The notes under the pieces: generated by a model
The model's database searches: none
Seen by the model: only the letters and a program-made list of their open reading frames with translations
Told to the model about the DNA's origin: nothing
Made by a program: the position numbers and the translations under genes
Source: Plectosphaerella cucumerina
Lineage: Eukaryota; Ascomycota; Sordariomycetes; Glomerellales; Plectosphaerellaceae
Assembly (NCBI GenBank): GCA_020746995.1
Contig: JAGPXD010000003.1
Location: 1,860,001-1,924,000, forward strand
Direction of reading: 5' to 3'
Length of the DNA: 64,000 nt
Shown here: positions 1-12,849 of the stretch, piece by piece
Position numbering within the stretch: the first letter of the stretch is position 1
How the letters are laid out: every line of letters begins with the position of its first letter

Positions 1-252
1 CTTTGCCAGCCTGCAGGAAGGCCGAGAGGGCCTGAGCACCGAGGACTACGTTGCGTGGAAACTCCCGTAAGTGACAAACCCCGGCGGCCGAAATCAACCT
101 TGCAGAGCAAAAGCTAACATCTAAGCAGTGAGGAGGAAGACCCAGACGAGTACCCGTTCCCCCTGACGCTCCGGACTAAGCGTCCGGGCCCCGCGAGCCC
201 TCTCGACGGCGTCCCTCTGCACAACGGCAACGGCACCGGCAACGGGAACTAA
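1..252 (+). CDS. 3' end of an unidentified protein-coding gene (partial)
   Basis: Two exon pieces can be read. Exon 1..66 continues from outside the window and ends at a GTAAGT donor. The intron is 67..128, with a GCTAAC branch site and a CAG acceptor. The last exon is 129..252, ending in TAA. Joining them at phase 2 gives about 63 C-terminal residues: a segment ending LSTEDYVAWKLP, an acidic run (PEEEDPDEYPFP), then a Gly/Asn-rich tail ending NGTGNGN. The tail looks disordered. I do not recognise the family from this piece. The splice junction preserves the frame, so I am fairly sure this is a genuine gene end, but its function cannot be stated. Confidence 0.65.
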
Positions 253-369
253 ACGACAACGTCACACAGTCGCGGCATGGTGCCGCCTTGTGCAACTCGT
301 GCGCTCGGCAGACTTGTCGGCGCTTGAACTGAAAAGTGCTATTTCCTGACGGACTTTTCGCACCTGGAA

Positions 370-375
370 AATAAA
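370..375 (+). terminator. AATAAA polyadenylation-type signal of the first gene
   Basis: AATAAA lies about 118 nt after the TAA of the preceding partial gene, a normal distance for a fungal 3' UTR. Assignment rests only on motif and position. Confidence 0.4.
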
Positions 376-733
376 CAAAATACCAACCACAAGGGGAGCG
401 ACTGCGTCGGCGCTGCTTCACTGCCGCCGGGACGCAGGTCGCCGGGAAAGGGAGACGCAGTGGGGCCGAGAATGCATCGGTGACGACGATGAGGTGACGA
501 GAGGGCGATGGATGGATGTACTGATAGGCGCGACGTTGCATGGCAGTCAGATGTCGAGCGGGTGTTTCGAGCAAGGGTGCGTCCGCCACTGTACTTGATT
601 TGTTCCCTTCCATTGGAGCTCGCTCCCCTGGGCGGGAACAGGGGCACTTCTTGAGTAGTAATAATCTGCATATGTTTCGGCGCTCAATGTTTTGAAGGAG
701 TCTTGGAAGGAAAAAGCAGTGTGACATGGCACA

Positions 734-751
734 TGGTGGTGGTGGTGGTGG
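734..751 (+). repeat. (TGG)6 microsatellite
   Basis: Six perfect TGG units in non-coding DNA, followed by CGG and another TGG. No coding context supports it as part of a protein. Confidence 0.85.
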
Positions 752-2105
752 CGGCTGGTGCAGGGCTGGGCGGATTTGTTTCGCTACGAAGTATCCAGGG
801 GTCATGGAGTGCGAGCCCCGAGCGATGGATGCTGATGGAGCCTGGTGGTCAGCAGGAGTCAGGGGTTCAGGGGTTGGGGCCACCCGAGCACTGCTTGACA
901 GGCTCCGGCTGGACTTCCCCCACACTGGCTGGCGGAGGGGAGGGGGAGATCCCTGCTCAGGTGTGTCTGGTTCAGTGGCCTTTGTTGCCCTGAGATGAAC
1001 CTGACTGCCTGAGGTGACAGCCTGCCTGACAAGCCTGAGTTGGGACGCTGGGGAGCCCAGTGTGTTATGGCCGAAAGCCGTCCTGCCCCGCCGCAAATTG
1101 GAGATTCAAGGTCCTGCCTCTTTGGTGTTCATCTGCGCGCTTTCCCTTTCTGATTTGCTAGCCCGGGCCGTCAGGCAAGCGTACGGGAAGGAAGGTACCT
1201 GAATTCCTTCCAGGTTAGCTTCCCCAGCCTGGCCGTGTCGCCGAGGGCGCTCCTCCGTCGGCCGTCGCATTTCCTCCAGACCCTGTCTGCAGAAGCCTCG
1301 CCTCGCGTGCGCTCTCTTCCTCTCTTTCTCCCCTCACTCTCTTTCCCTGTTCGCCCTCCATTCCTTTTCACATCTCGTCGATCTTACCGAAAGCCTGACC
1401 AGAAGGTGACGGAGAGATTTACACTGGTATGTATCAGTGGCGGTGTTCTTTTTGAGAGCTCTTTGTTGCAACTCCCTCATCATCTGACGGACCCGCGCGA
1501 CACAATTTACTGAGGCACCTAATTCGGGCAGGTACGCGCGAAACGACCGCGACCCAAAATCTTCCTCCTCCTCTCCGTACGACCCGTCGATTTCCGCCAT
1601 CTCCCTGCAGTACAGCGTCGTCAATGGCGTTTTGAACACGCTCGGAAACATCCCTTTGTCCTTCACTTTTAGTCCGATATCTCAACAGGGCTTTGGACGC
1701 CAACCGGGGGTCGTTTCGCGAAACAATCCGCCCACCCCAGTCACCCTTTCGACCGCCGATCTGTTCCCGCAGGCTCCGGCGTCCGATCAAATATATTGGC
1801 CTGCCACTCTGCGATTTAAAGCAGCCGAATACCATTTGGAAGCTTTGCAGACCTTCTCTGCATACCTGCTCAACCCGCCGCCTTCTTGGCATACGAATCA
1901 GCCAAGGCGCGACCAGACTCCAGTCGTTGCTCTTGCCGCCCGAGACACGACCTAGAGCAGAGGGATCGCAAGCGACGCGCCGTGCACGCTCAGCCGTCTC
2001 CGCCGATCACTCTAGAGGAACGCCGCCAGCGCCCCTCCAGGCCCGAGCCGACCCCTGAAAAGTCGCCGCACCCCCTCACCAACACCCTTCCTTCTCTCCT
2101 CCGAC

Positions 2106-4085
2106 ATGAAGCTTGCCTTCCGCAAAATGGGCTTATTCAACTTCCGAAGAAAGGACAAGAAGAAGGACCAGGCTCTTGGTCTGCCCGGCAAGCATGACCC
2201 CTTCGGATCCGGCGGCCAGAATGGCCATCAACGCAACTTCTCCCAGCTGTACTCGCCAACCTTCGCGTCGGCCGACATGCTCCTCAACCTCCCCGGGCCC
2301 TTGATTGAACGGATCTTCAGCTTCGTCTGCCCGCACACCCAGGACGAGTCGTACGAAACGTGCGAGCAGAGTGCCCCGGAGAATTCGTGCATGCTCTGCG
2401 ACCTGCGGGACCTTGCACACTGCGCCCAGGTCTGCAAGAAGTGGCGGAACTCGGCGAGGAAGGTCATGTACGCAACAGCTCCCCTGCACCGCCCCCTCCC
2501 GCCGCCCTGACAAACAAGCCGCTGACCAGTTTCATTGCACAGGTACCACAGCATACGCATCGATTCCGTTCACTACTGCGACCGAGAGGCGTTCTTGGCC
2601 GAGGCTCGCAAGCGCCGCACTCGTTTCGATCGCAATGGCGAGCCCGAGGATACACCCAGCGCACGACTGAAGCTCCTGTGCAGGACTCTGCGCGACGATC
2701 CCACACGTCTGGGCGCCAACGTGCGCTTCTTCAAGACGCCCTACATGCTACGCGAGGCGGCCCAGGCCGATCTTGCTCGGACCATCGCCGTCCTCCCGAA
2801 TCTGCTCTACGTCGATCTTCCCGAGGGCCTCTTCTCGGACGACCCACACTACGCGACCCTGCGGCTCGAAGTCGAGGCTCGATGCCCAAACCTGCAAAAG
2901 ATGACATACCGAGGGGGTTCGGAGCGCAGCCTGTCCAAGCTCGCGTACGGCTCCGTGTGGCCGAACCTGCAGGTTTTGGAGCTTATCAAGGTCAACATGG
3001 ACCCGGCCGTTCTCCGCCAAACCCTCGGTGCGCTGCGACAACTTCATGCGCTCAAAGTTACGGACAGCAAGGCATTTTCTGACGAGGTCTTCGCATACAA
3101 CGAAATGCTTCCCCCTTTCCCCCCTCTCGAGCAGCTTGTCTTGACGAGAACCCCCAACGTGACCTCCGCGGGTCTCGTTGACTACTTGGCACAGCCAGAG
3201 GCACGCACTGCTCTCAAGGTGCTTTCCCTCAACAAGACGGGCGTCGACATTCCCAAGGTGCACGAGGTGCTCTCCAGCGCCACGTCACTAAAGACCCTCG
3301 TTGTTCAGCAGAAAGTCAGCCTCCCCTTCAAGAGTGGCCCCCAGACCCAGCGTATGACTTCGAACTCGCTTGAAACGCTCCGGTTCGAAGTCACAAGCGA
3401 TTCCCAAGCCAGCCCCTACTCGGGCATCACCAAGACGTACTACACGTACCTGGCGTCATCCATTCTGGCAAACGGCCTCCGCAACCTGCGGGCTGTCTAC
3501 GTTATTGACGAGGACTTTGCCGAGCAGCTGCAGGGGCTGCCATCACCTCCTCCCCGTGCGCCGTTCTCACAAAATGGTCGGCCAAGCTCGTCTGGCGCCG
3601 GCCTCTCGAGCCCTCCGAAGGGAGGCTACATGTCGGCGCAGGGAACCGGCCTGCAGCCTCCCGTCCGGCCCTTCGCCACGGGCGCCGCGGCCTCGAACCG
3701 TTTCAGCTCCAACAATCCATTTGCAGGCACCGGATCTCTGACACACACGCTGGAGATCTTCGCCAAGAAGGATGAGGCCATGAACTGGTCCTTCGTGAAG
3801 GTGTCCCCAACGGCGAAGCTGTCGCCCCAGAACACGTCCCGCTACAGCATGGCCCCAGTCGGCGGAGACCGCCCGGTTAGTGCCTACGGTCTCGGCGCCG
3901 ATATGGTCGGCCAGGGATGGAACACAGCCGGTGCCCGCAGGAGCATCATGGTCGGAAACGGCGTTGGTGGCTTCATGGCCCTGCCTCAGGACGTGCCGCC
4001 CATTCCAAAGGATCACCCGGAGCTCTGGGCTCGGCCCGTTAGCAGCGCCAGCTCGAGAAAGGGTGACCGTGACATGTGGCGTTGA
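2106..4085 (+). CDS. F-box protein with leucine-rich-repeat-like body
   Basis: Two exons, 2106..2467 and 2543..4085, around a 75-nt intron (GTACGC donor, CACAG acceptor), give 634 aa. The N-terminus is basic (LFNFRRKDKKKD). An F-box-like segment at about residues 60-120 begins LLNLPGPLIERIFSFV and ends CAQVCKKWRNSARKVM; between its halves is a Cys-containing insert (CEQ..CMLCDLRDL). Residues 180-450 show irregular leucine-rich stretches (ILPNLLYVDLP, VWPNLQVLELIKV, LEQLVLTRTPNVTSAGL) as in F-box/LRR proteins. The last 170 residues are Pro/Ser/Gly-rich and probably disordered. F-box proteins act as substrate receptors of SCF ubiquitin ligases; the substrate is not predictable. The first ATG (2106) gives MKLAFRKMG; the ATG seven codons later is a possible alternative start. 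Confidence 0.88.
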
Positions 4086-7000
4086 TCCCATCGCGGGTAG
4101 AAAACGGCCAGGTGGAAGTTGACGAGCAATGATTGATGGAACGGGGCGGCAGATGGTAGGGGGGTGTTGGTGGATGCAGTCCTTCCGCCGACCTTCAGCG
4201 GATGGCACTATGCCCTTGGGCCCGGGTGTTCCTGGAACACGCGGCGTGGCCTTCGAAGCCTGCGCTGTGTTTTTAGTTCTTCTCTTTTCTTTTCCTTTTC
4301 CACCGGAGGCGTTGGGAGGCCTCTGAGATGGATCATTTTCTTCGTTTTATCTTTTTTTCGTCCCGGCGAGAGGACCGGTTCGCGAGCAGACTACGGCGGT
4401 ATACCCTCGGCTTCTTCTTATCTTGCTTATTACATCTACCAAGGGTTTGGCGGCATCATCAAAAGGATCTGGCTACATATTGTGAGGTTTAGGACGGCAG
4501 GAGAAACGCGTCTGGTGATGGTGCTACTTGTTACGCCGTATGTGATGCACTGCGCCTATGTGTGCGTGTTTGTGTAAGATTGCAAGTGACTGCCTGATTG
4601 ACTGATGACTAGGCGCCATGGGCAGGCAAGTTGTACAACCTCGGGCCTGGCTCGCGAGGACAGGGTAAGGCGAGTACGGTATTACGAAGGGGAGTGACGG
4701 AGTCATTCTGGGCTAGTCTCAAGGAATTCATTCTTGCCCCTAGACTGTTGGGCTGTGTGCCAGGATCGGATACATGATGTCGGAGGGTACTTGAAGGAAT
4801 CATTAACAGTCAAAGACAAGTTACAGGTTCCAGTTGTTAGGCTTGAGGCTGTGCCAGACCGAATCAACAACATCCATGGACAATCTTTAGTTTGAAGTTT
4901 TTCGATCATTGGTTTTTGGAGACGGATCTCCAGGCAAGCTGCGCCATCGCAAACCATCCATCTTCAAGCTCTCAATCGTCACTGCCGGGCATATCAAAGC
5001 CCTTTCCCCCACACGGCCTTCACTCATGGACAATCTTTAAAACAAATGATGCTGATCAGTCCCATAAGCTGTCACTCGAGAGGGGCAGGCATCAATTTCT
5101 CGTTGCCCAAGCAGTTGTTAATGTGCTGGGAAAGGAAGGTTGACCGACAGCCGTTCCCCAAATGTGAATTGCAAACACTTTCAGGTGCCTCGCCACATTC
5201 AATTGATCGGTGCATGAGTTCTATGCCGAATCTGAGCCGAAGGGGCTATGTTTGGATGCAGGTGTCCAAGATAACTAGCGAGGCCGAATCATTACGGTAG
5301 AGTTGCTGCTGTTGGTGATTCTCGGAAGGACTGATTGCCCATGCTCGAACTCGGCCTTTTCCGAACCCCTGCAAGCAATACGTCAAGATCGAGTGCCCCA
5401 GCCCAGACCCTGCAGGTTACGCCGTCAGCAGCGCTCGCAAGTCATGTCATTATCCAGTATGGAGGGCTGGGCGAACGAGGGTGCTGCAATGGACATGGAA
5501 ACACAGCTAACCATCTACAATCTACCAGAGCTGTGATCGTCTCGAATCTGCTGCGGCTTAATGAGCCAGTGATGGACCCGAGTACCCTGTTATCTGACAG
5601 CCACCACCTGAGTTGAGGCTCAACCTTACTTTCTGCAGTCGAGACTAGATACGGTGATCTCGAGACACTGGAAGCATAGGCACATTCCCTTCCTACCCGA
5701 GACAGGTCGATCTGATCGCCCAGAAGATGGGAGTCCCTGGCAAGAAGACGACAAAACGTGGTGCAGACGTCACGATGCAGAGCCGTGGCTTCCGCCCGCC
5801 GAGGGTCTGACGATGTCCAACGAGAACATCCTGGCTCGACCAGAAGTGACTTGGGAGACAGTGCCCGAAATTCAGCACCAAAAGCCACCCTGATGCGAGG
5901 CTGCATATCCAGGATGTCGTCCGCAGGGCCCGCTTGGTGGGAAGCAGCGCAGCACTTTGGATGATGTGGTGCCATGCGAAGACGCCGCATCTGCAAGTGA
6001 AGCAGGTTTTCTCGCACCTGGGCATACTCTGTAGGCATTGCCCCCCGCGTGGGTTGATAAGGGACCTCCCCTGTTGAACGAAGAATCCCGACGAATCCTA
6101 GGCGGCGGAGGTGGTTATGCGTGGGTGACGTGTGAAATCAGGGTCCTGGATTTTTGTCGTCAGTGAGGCATGACATCATTTTGGTTGACGTTTCGCGGGG
6201 GTGGGAAAGGCGGGCGGAGTCCGGACCCGCTCCGGTCGGGGCCGGGTGGGGACCGGCGCCGGGTTTGATGGAAGATGCGGTGGCATTTGAGCGGGATCCC
6301 AGGGTTTGCTTGATTGTCGAGGATGATCTGACATAGGGGTTGCCAACGTTTTTAGTGCATGGGATGGATTCGCCTCGTGAGTTGTCTACGTATCGCGTAG
6401 GCATGGGGCTGATGGGGCAGTGTCTGCCCGTCAGCCTTGGGGGCTATTCGGGGTGCATGGTTTAGATAGAAGTAGGCGGAGAGGTTCACATCTGGGCTTA
6501 TGGAAATGCCTGATGGATAGTAAGAAGTCATGGGCCTATGCGGTTGTTAATTTCCACGGACGGACTCTTGAGCGCCAACCGATGTGAGCAGACCATCACC
6601 AACCAGGAAGACACGGCAAGGCAGTTTTGTCAGCAAGGCGAGATGCGGCCGTCTGGCCATTCAACTACATGACCACGAGTTCATGCAGATTATCAGATGG
6701 AATCGTCCGGAAAAAGCCTTGACCTCACCTTGACACCGTCATCATGCCTGGCTTACAGACCTTGCGGGCAAGCTATGTGAGCGATGCAACTTCACGAGGC
6801 AGGATGGTGCGCACCCATGCAGGGGTATCGCAGTAGTCGTGCAGACTTCTGACATCCAGCCGAGATCTCGCCAGAGCAACGCATACACTGTGTCGAGATA
6901 CATCGATCATTGATGACAGGCGAAGGCCAATGTAGGACTCTGACTTTGGCGGGGCCAAGGCTGAGTGCCCCAGGCCCACCAGACTCGCATTTAGAGGCAA

Positions 7001-10000
7001 CGAACGAGCGCCCAAGATAGCATCGGATATCTAGCCATCCGACGGGGCCTTGGGCGTGGTAGGATTGGGGGCGCAGAAGAAGGAGCCAGTCTCGGCGGGT
7101 CGAGGCTACGATCTCAGGTTAATCTTCAGTCAGACAAACCCAAGACTACGGGGATGCGGGTGCAACAGGACAATTCGATGTCGTCGCACTGGCCAATGGA
7201 AGAGAGCAAATCCTGTAAGACGGCCGGCTCTGAAGTTTTCCGGGGTCGGCATCCCGCGGCCATGGGAAAAGGCTAGGATAACAAGCCAGTCTCACCGCCC
7301 ATCAACTCCAGCATGCCTTGTCAATCAGCAACGGCGATGCAGCTTCCCGAAGCCTTCTGCACCATGATGGCGGATGAAGGATGACAGCCGCAGTCTAGAA
7401 ATGGGGGCTCATCGGTCTTGTGGGCGGCTGTGCCCGTTAGCCGCACCGCCGGCTTCGGGGTTGACCCTGTCAGCAGCGTCCCTTTTGGAGAGCTGCCCCA
7501 TCGGACCCGACAGCATGCTTACGGGCTGCGAATCCGCCCGACGAGAATAGCATCGTTCTCTCTGCGCCATCGTCGTCTACATCGTAGGACGAAGTGTTGT
7601 CCAAGGTGTACTGTGCTGACATGTATCATCGGGCCCTAGGCCGCGCGAGCTGCGGGCTCCTCAATCTCCCGACGGCATTCCCAAGGGCCTCGAAGCTGCG
7701 ACCATGGCGGACCACCTGCAACGTAAACGGCGGCAGAGAAGGCCTTTAACCGGCGAGACGGTCCTCCCCGCGGCGCAACAAGGCGCATGCGGGGAGTCCT
7801 GGCCATTTCCCTCGTGGGCGTGGGGAAGCGGCAAGCAAGATTATACAGGGGACGTCGGCGAGCCGCCGAAGGGGCCGGGCAGAAGATGAGACGGTGACAG
7901 GAGGTTACGGTAAGACTTTCTTCGGGTCAAGGGGGGCGTCTGTGTCGCGCGCACGAAGATCAGAGGATGGGATGAAGAAGCAGAGCAAGGCATATTGTTT
8001 CCGAGCAGGGCATCCGAGGCCCTTGCGCGTTTGATCAGCTCGGTCCGGGTGACGGGGAGATCCAGATGGTGAGAGGCGGAGAGGCAGCCGGCACGGGCTG
8101 AAACGATACAGGTCCCCTCGCCCTTGGCGGCGACGGTCGCAGGATGGGTAAGGTGTGGACGATGCGCGTCACCGGTGGCCCTGAACGCAGGTGAGAGGGA
8201 AGTCCGGGAGCGCGATATGGGCGAGGGCGCATCGTGATATAGCGTCAGAGGCCTGAGGTGGTCGATCACTGCCCAGTAGATTTGCTTCACAATCAGCGTG
8301 AGGGATGGAAGTCGGAAACAAATGATCACCAGGGCTTGCGACACGCTGCACAGTGTACTGCTTGAAGGGCGAGGTACCTCCCCCTCCTCCATAGCTGCCG
8401 GCTGTGAGGCACGCCTCTGCTGAGCATGATGATGGCTGCCGCGGACGCCGTCCCTCTTCGACTGGCAACGTTGCAAGGCCACGCGGGAGCCGATTTTTTC
8501 AGGGTCACAATACGAGGCTATCGACGGAGAGCCCGCTTCTCTTGACAGGAAGCGGCAGCGACAAGCCATTTTTAGAAGGGGGAGCGCACGCCGGCGCGAG
8601 AGGCTAGTCCCGGGAAGCCTTAGCGGGATCTGGCCGAGGAGCTGGAATTGGTCCGTGGGTTTCCATGTGTGGCTGGAGGCTGAGCCGTTGAGGGTGTGAA
8701 GCCCAAGTCAGGAGCGTTGACAAGTGGCTGGGGACCCCGCGGGAAGGAAGAGCTTCGAAGAGGGCGGCGGGCATCTCATGGCTCGTGCACCGGCTGACCA
8801 CAGGCCACTGGCGCACCATGACGTTGGGACGAGCCACGAACGCCGATTGATGCAGGCGGGTGGTTGGTGCAGTGCTAGCTGCCTCGAGGCTGGCGCCTGC
8901 TGACTCTTCTGTCTGCCAGCTGGGTCCGAGTTGAGGACATATCCAGATGATATCTCCTGAGGGCCGCATCGTGAGATTGATTCAGGGCGACTGCTGTGCT
9001 GATGCTGCGACTTTGAAAATTTGCGAGCCAGGACCAGCGCAGCTGCAGGAGAGCGGGTGCAGCAAGCGATGCCAAGAGAAAAATGGCATGCATGCGGCGG
9101 GTGCAGGGACACTTGCAAAAATGAGTGAGCAGGGGTTTGGCCGGGGCCATCTGCAATGTCTGTCGAGTACGAGATATCGCCCCCCCGGGCACCGAAATGA
9201 TGTGGGCTCAGTGGAGGCAAGGGTCGCCGGGAGCCGGCCTGGCGCTTGGGGCGGACGAACATCGTTGAGATGGAAGGGTCTGGTGGTCCCCGTGGTCGTC
9301 CGTCCTCGGATCGATGCGGGAAGCCGGCCGATGGATGGCCTGTGGAAGTGGGTTGTGAGGGAGAGGGAGAGGCCTCAGAGGAGAGACATACTGAGAGGAG
9401 AGTGAGTCGCGACCAAGTGGTCCCTTGCGGGAGCTTGCCAGTAGTATTGTTTCCTTGTCATCCCATCTTTTTTCGCGTTTTGCCCAGGCATGCACCCGCG
9501 AAAGAGAGAGAGAGATGCGGCCGGGCGCGCGGGCCCGGTTGAAACAAATGCCAGATCGCGGTTCTCGTGAGGCACTGCGAATGTCAAGAGCGTTTTGGCG
9601 ACTGGGCCCGTCCGTCGCAGCGCCGCCAGCAACTGGGGGCGATGGGCAAGGATGGGCAAAGCACATCAGACGATGCTTGGCTTTGCCCCCAGCGCCAGGG
9701 GCCGTCGGGGCCGTCGCTTGATCGGGGCTTTCACGAAATCGTCGTGGGGGGCGCCCTGGGGGCCCGGCGAGCGGGTTTCACAGTCGGTGAGCGCGCGTGT
9801 GACCCTCGTCGATGGGCGACTCGACAGCCCTGAACACGAAACTTGGACAGCCAGGGGTGGGGGAGGCATGCTCCGGCCGAGTCACCCAAGCAGGGCCGAG
9901 GGGCTGACAGAGGCACTGAGCTTCAATGAGCATCAACTGTCGTCGGGTTTGCATCTTGAAAAGTATCTACTTGTATCCAGAGGCGATCAAGTCGGCTGGC

Positions 10001-12849
10001 GTCGTCAGTCGATAGCTGCTCCTCCCTGCCTCGAAACTCCGATGGTGCCCGAGCCCTCTTGTCTCTGCCGAGGGGTTGGTTCCTGTCATAGGGATCATCG
10101 CTTCCAAGGCGTGCTGCTCTGCCGCCGACCAAGGTAGCGGTCAGGGGAAAGGAGGGGCAGCAGGGCGAGCGTGCAGCAATCCCCGCGACGTGATTCGCTC
10201 AAGTCGTGCAGTCGCTCGCCGGCACGGAGCCCAAGGTGGTGTGGTGGACAGACAGCGTCTGGTGTCGACGATGCAGACGCTCTTGCGCGCCGTCCAGTGA
10301 CATGTAGCAGCTCAGGTTCTCCTGCGAGGCTGCCATGGCACGGCACACGACTAGCTCGGGAGAAAAATGTCTCTCTCTCCCCCTCTCTTCTTCTTGGTCA
10401 TGAGGTTGCACGGTGCACGCCATGTACCGTCGTGGCAGACTCAGAGGATGTTTCGATAGAAGTGACGGGCTCCCTTTTTGCCCCTCCCTCAAGCTGGTTG
10501 ACAGGCGCGACTCGGCCGTCTGGTTGGCTGCTAGCCTCCATCGAGGGTTGAAACGCTCCTGGATCCGGCCGCACAATAGACGTTCTAGCATGCCAATCAA
10601 GACTCGACTCTTCCGTTTCCGTCGCGAGAATTCGAACATTGGACCGAAACTAGGAGGGGAAACGGCCCCCCCTGGGAACGAACGGGATCGTCCAAAGTTG
10701 ATCGAGCCTTCGGGTTCGGAGACGCCTAGCCAGCGTGGGCGAGACAGAGACAAACCCAATAATGCGGTCTCGTCTTTTCGACTGGTCTCTTGTCTCGAGG
10801 GCGGCAGCGCGTTCAACCGTCGTCAATGGCCCAGATGGCATGGCGCGCCCGGGGCGGAGGGACCACTAGTTCGTCTGTCTTGCCAAAGCAGCGCGTGTGG
10901 GAACAAAGGGAGGGAAGGATTTGGGACCACCTGAAGAATCCCGCCTTCACGATCGTTTCTGAAGAATTCCTAAGGAGAATGCATTGTGCCCGCCCGCCGC
11001 CCGCTGATACGCTTGCAACGGCCATCAGCGGACTCGGAGCCCTCCCCCGCCATCGGCCTGCCCTCGTGAGGAATGTCGGGCAACGGGACGCGGATGCCAG
11101 CCGAGGGCGGGAGGACAGGAATGCCCGTGTTTCTTCTCGAAGGGCCGTTTGGTTTGAGAATAGGCGACGGCGGTCACAATTGGCATATGGGCATGAATCG
11201 AGGAGGGGAAAGATGCGCCCGCGTTCGCTGCGCACGGAGTGGCTAGCGGTTTGTCTACCTATGGCATCCCATCCTGGTCGGCTCGACTTTACTTGCCCTC
11301 TGATATGGCGATCGATGATAGCAGACGGGTATCAGCGAAACATCCAAGAGCGGTGGCACGACTGCTGGTTTCACCCACGCCCAGCGTCTCCCAGTCTAGC
11401 GGGCCACCGAGGGCGTGCCAGTGCGTCCGTCCCTGCACAAATCGTGACACCCAGATGCGATGGTGCGCGCCGTCGCCGCGGGGTCAGTTTTTCCTTGCCT
11501 TGTTCTACCGTATTTCATCCCTTCTGTCTCTTGTCCCCTCATTCCAGGACCAAGGAGGGGAGTCAGGATTTCGGGACGCACGCGCATCGGCGTGCCACCG
11601 CCAGGAATTGCTCTGCCTTACTTGAAACATTCGATGGAGGGGTCCTAAATCTGTTCCTCAATGTCCGCCCGTCTGGTGGTTCCGCCAAGACCACATGTCC
11701 CTTGTCCCTGCCGGCTTGTGACAATCATGAGGGCAGGGAAGAGAGAGATGGATAACCTGCCGGCCGCATCGGAGGAGGACGGGACGAATTCCTGGCCCTG
11801 GCCTGAGCGACCGACCGATGACAAGACTGACTGACCGGATAGGTGGGCGCTTCTCCGGAGGGCTCTCTCTATCAGAGTCTCAGTCCGCGGCAGCCGGCGC
11901 GGCCACGCGATGAACCTTTGTTACCGAGTTCTGGACTTTTCAACGCCTTTTTCACGACGGATTGAGTTTGGCGATAGAGATGGAAGATGGGCCTGGAGAT
12001 GGCTGGAGTCAGAGCTAGCTAGCCATGTCCCCGATAGGTTAGGCCACGCCAGTCATCGTGAGATGGGAAGGGGTCGAAGGCGCTTCCCGCCAGTCCAGGC
12101 TCTGGTACAGTGGTGGCTAGCCCCAGCCGCGCCTCTGCCAGCTTGCCAGCCTGCCTCTGGCACTTGTCTCGTCTGAGATATGGTGGTGGTGGTGAGCGGC
12201 GCGGGCGAGTGGGGAGTCGCCGGGAAGAAGAGACCCTCGCTCCGTGTCATGTCTAAATTGGACACTGTCCACGAGGTACCTTCACATTTGGGTCGGCCCC
12301 CCCTTGGCACCTTCCCACCCACACCCACGTCCAACCTCTCGAGCAAGCCCCGCCGCGAACTCGTCCGTTTGTGCGGGTCCGCTCTAGCGCCGGGGTCCCC
12401 CCTGGGCGTCATGCGCACCTCCCCTTGCCATCTCGCCCACCCATGGCAGATGCCCATGCCAACCCACGGCCGGGTGCGACTTGGGCGAGCTCTTGGGTTA
12501 AAACACCACGCCCTCGCACTCCCCCCCAGCCGCCTGTTCCCATTCCCCCTCTTCAAGAAAGAAAAAAAGTACCAAGCCTCGACCTAACAAGTCCCAGGTC
12601 TTCCCTTTTGTGTCTCATAGTCTCCTTCCATTCCTCCTCAAGGCTGGCTCACTTGCAACAACCCATCTCACACCCTCCCAGCACGACCTGGACGCTGTAG
12701 ATCAGCTTTTTTTCCTTGCAACACACACTACACACACCCGCTCTGCACATCATCGCGCAAGCAGCCGGTGAAACATCCAGGTCTCAGACAGCAACACCTC
12801 CGCCTTCGCCTCCAGGGAGCACACTACCGCTCACACCCGTTACGCCATC
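4086..12849. other. 8.8-kb gene-poor intergenic region
   Basis: No gene is supported. 4086-4600 is probably the 3' UTR of the F-box gene. After that, frames of 60-320 codons occur on both strands at once, without domains, splice-consistent joins or one-strand bias, as expected of GC-rich non-coding DNA. Visible items are a 15-bp direct repeat (4875 and 5025), a GA-rich patch near 9360-9410 and 9499-9515, a CT-rich patch at 10366-10400, a TGG run near 12181-12195, and pyrimidine-rich DNA at 12600-12680 just upstream of the next gene. It may contain distal regulatory DNA or non-coding transcripts for the gene at 12850. Confidence 0.6.
4875..5039. repeat. 15-bp direct repeat pair, 150 bp apart
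   Basis: CATGGACAATCTTTA occurs at 4875-4889 and again at 5025-5039 in the same orientation. Flanks differ, so the match is limited to 15 bp. No gene surrounds it. A small duplication or a pair of binding sites are both possible. Confidence 0.7.

Larger units (their letters stand above)
253..2105. other. Intergenic: 3' flank of the first gene and long 5' region of the F-box gene
   Basis: No supported gene. Frames here are short and overlap on both strands. It contains a TGG microsatellite at 734-751 and a strong pyrimidine tract around 1311-1370 (runs of tctctttctccc type), which in filamentous fungi often marks the core promoter or transcription start. A second CT-rich patch lies near 1559-1578. 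Transcription of the downstream F-box gene may therefore start 0.5-0.8 kb before its ATG, implying a long 5' UTR or a UTR intron. Confidence 0.5.

Noticed and set aside
5442..6038. 198-codon minus-strand frame
   Set aside because: Composition not protein-like, no homologous motif recognised, overlapping frames on the other strand.
7841..8569. 242-codon minus-strand frame
   Set aside because: No recognisable domain, poor codon bias, several overlapping alternative frames.
10790..11755. 321-codon plus-strand frame (with a 205-codon minus frame at 10199-10816)
   Set aside because: Arg/Ser/Pro-rich composition with open frames on both strands, no domain, no intron signals. Typical of GC-rich non-coding DNA.
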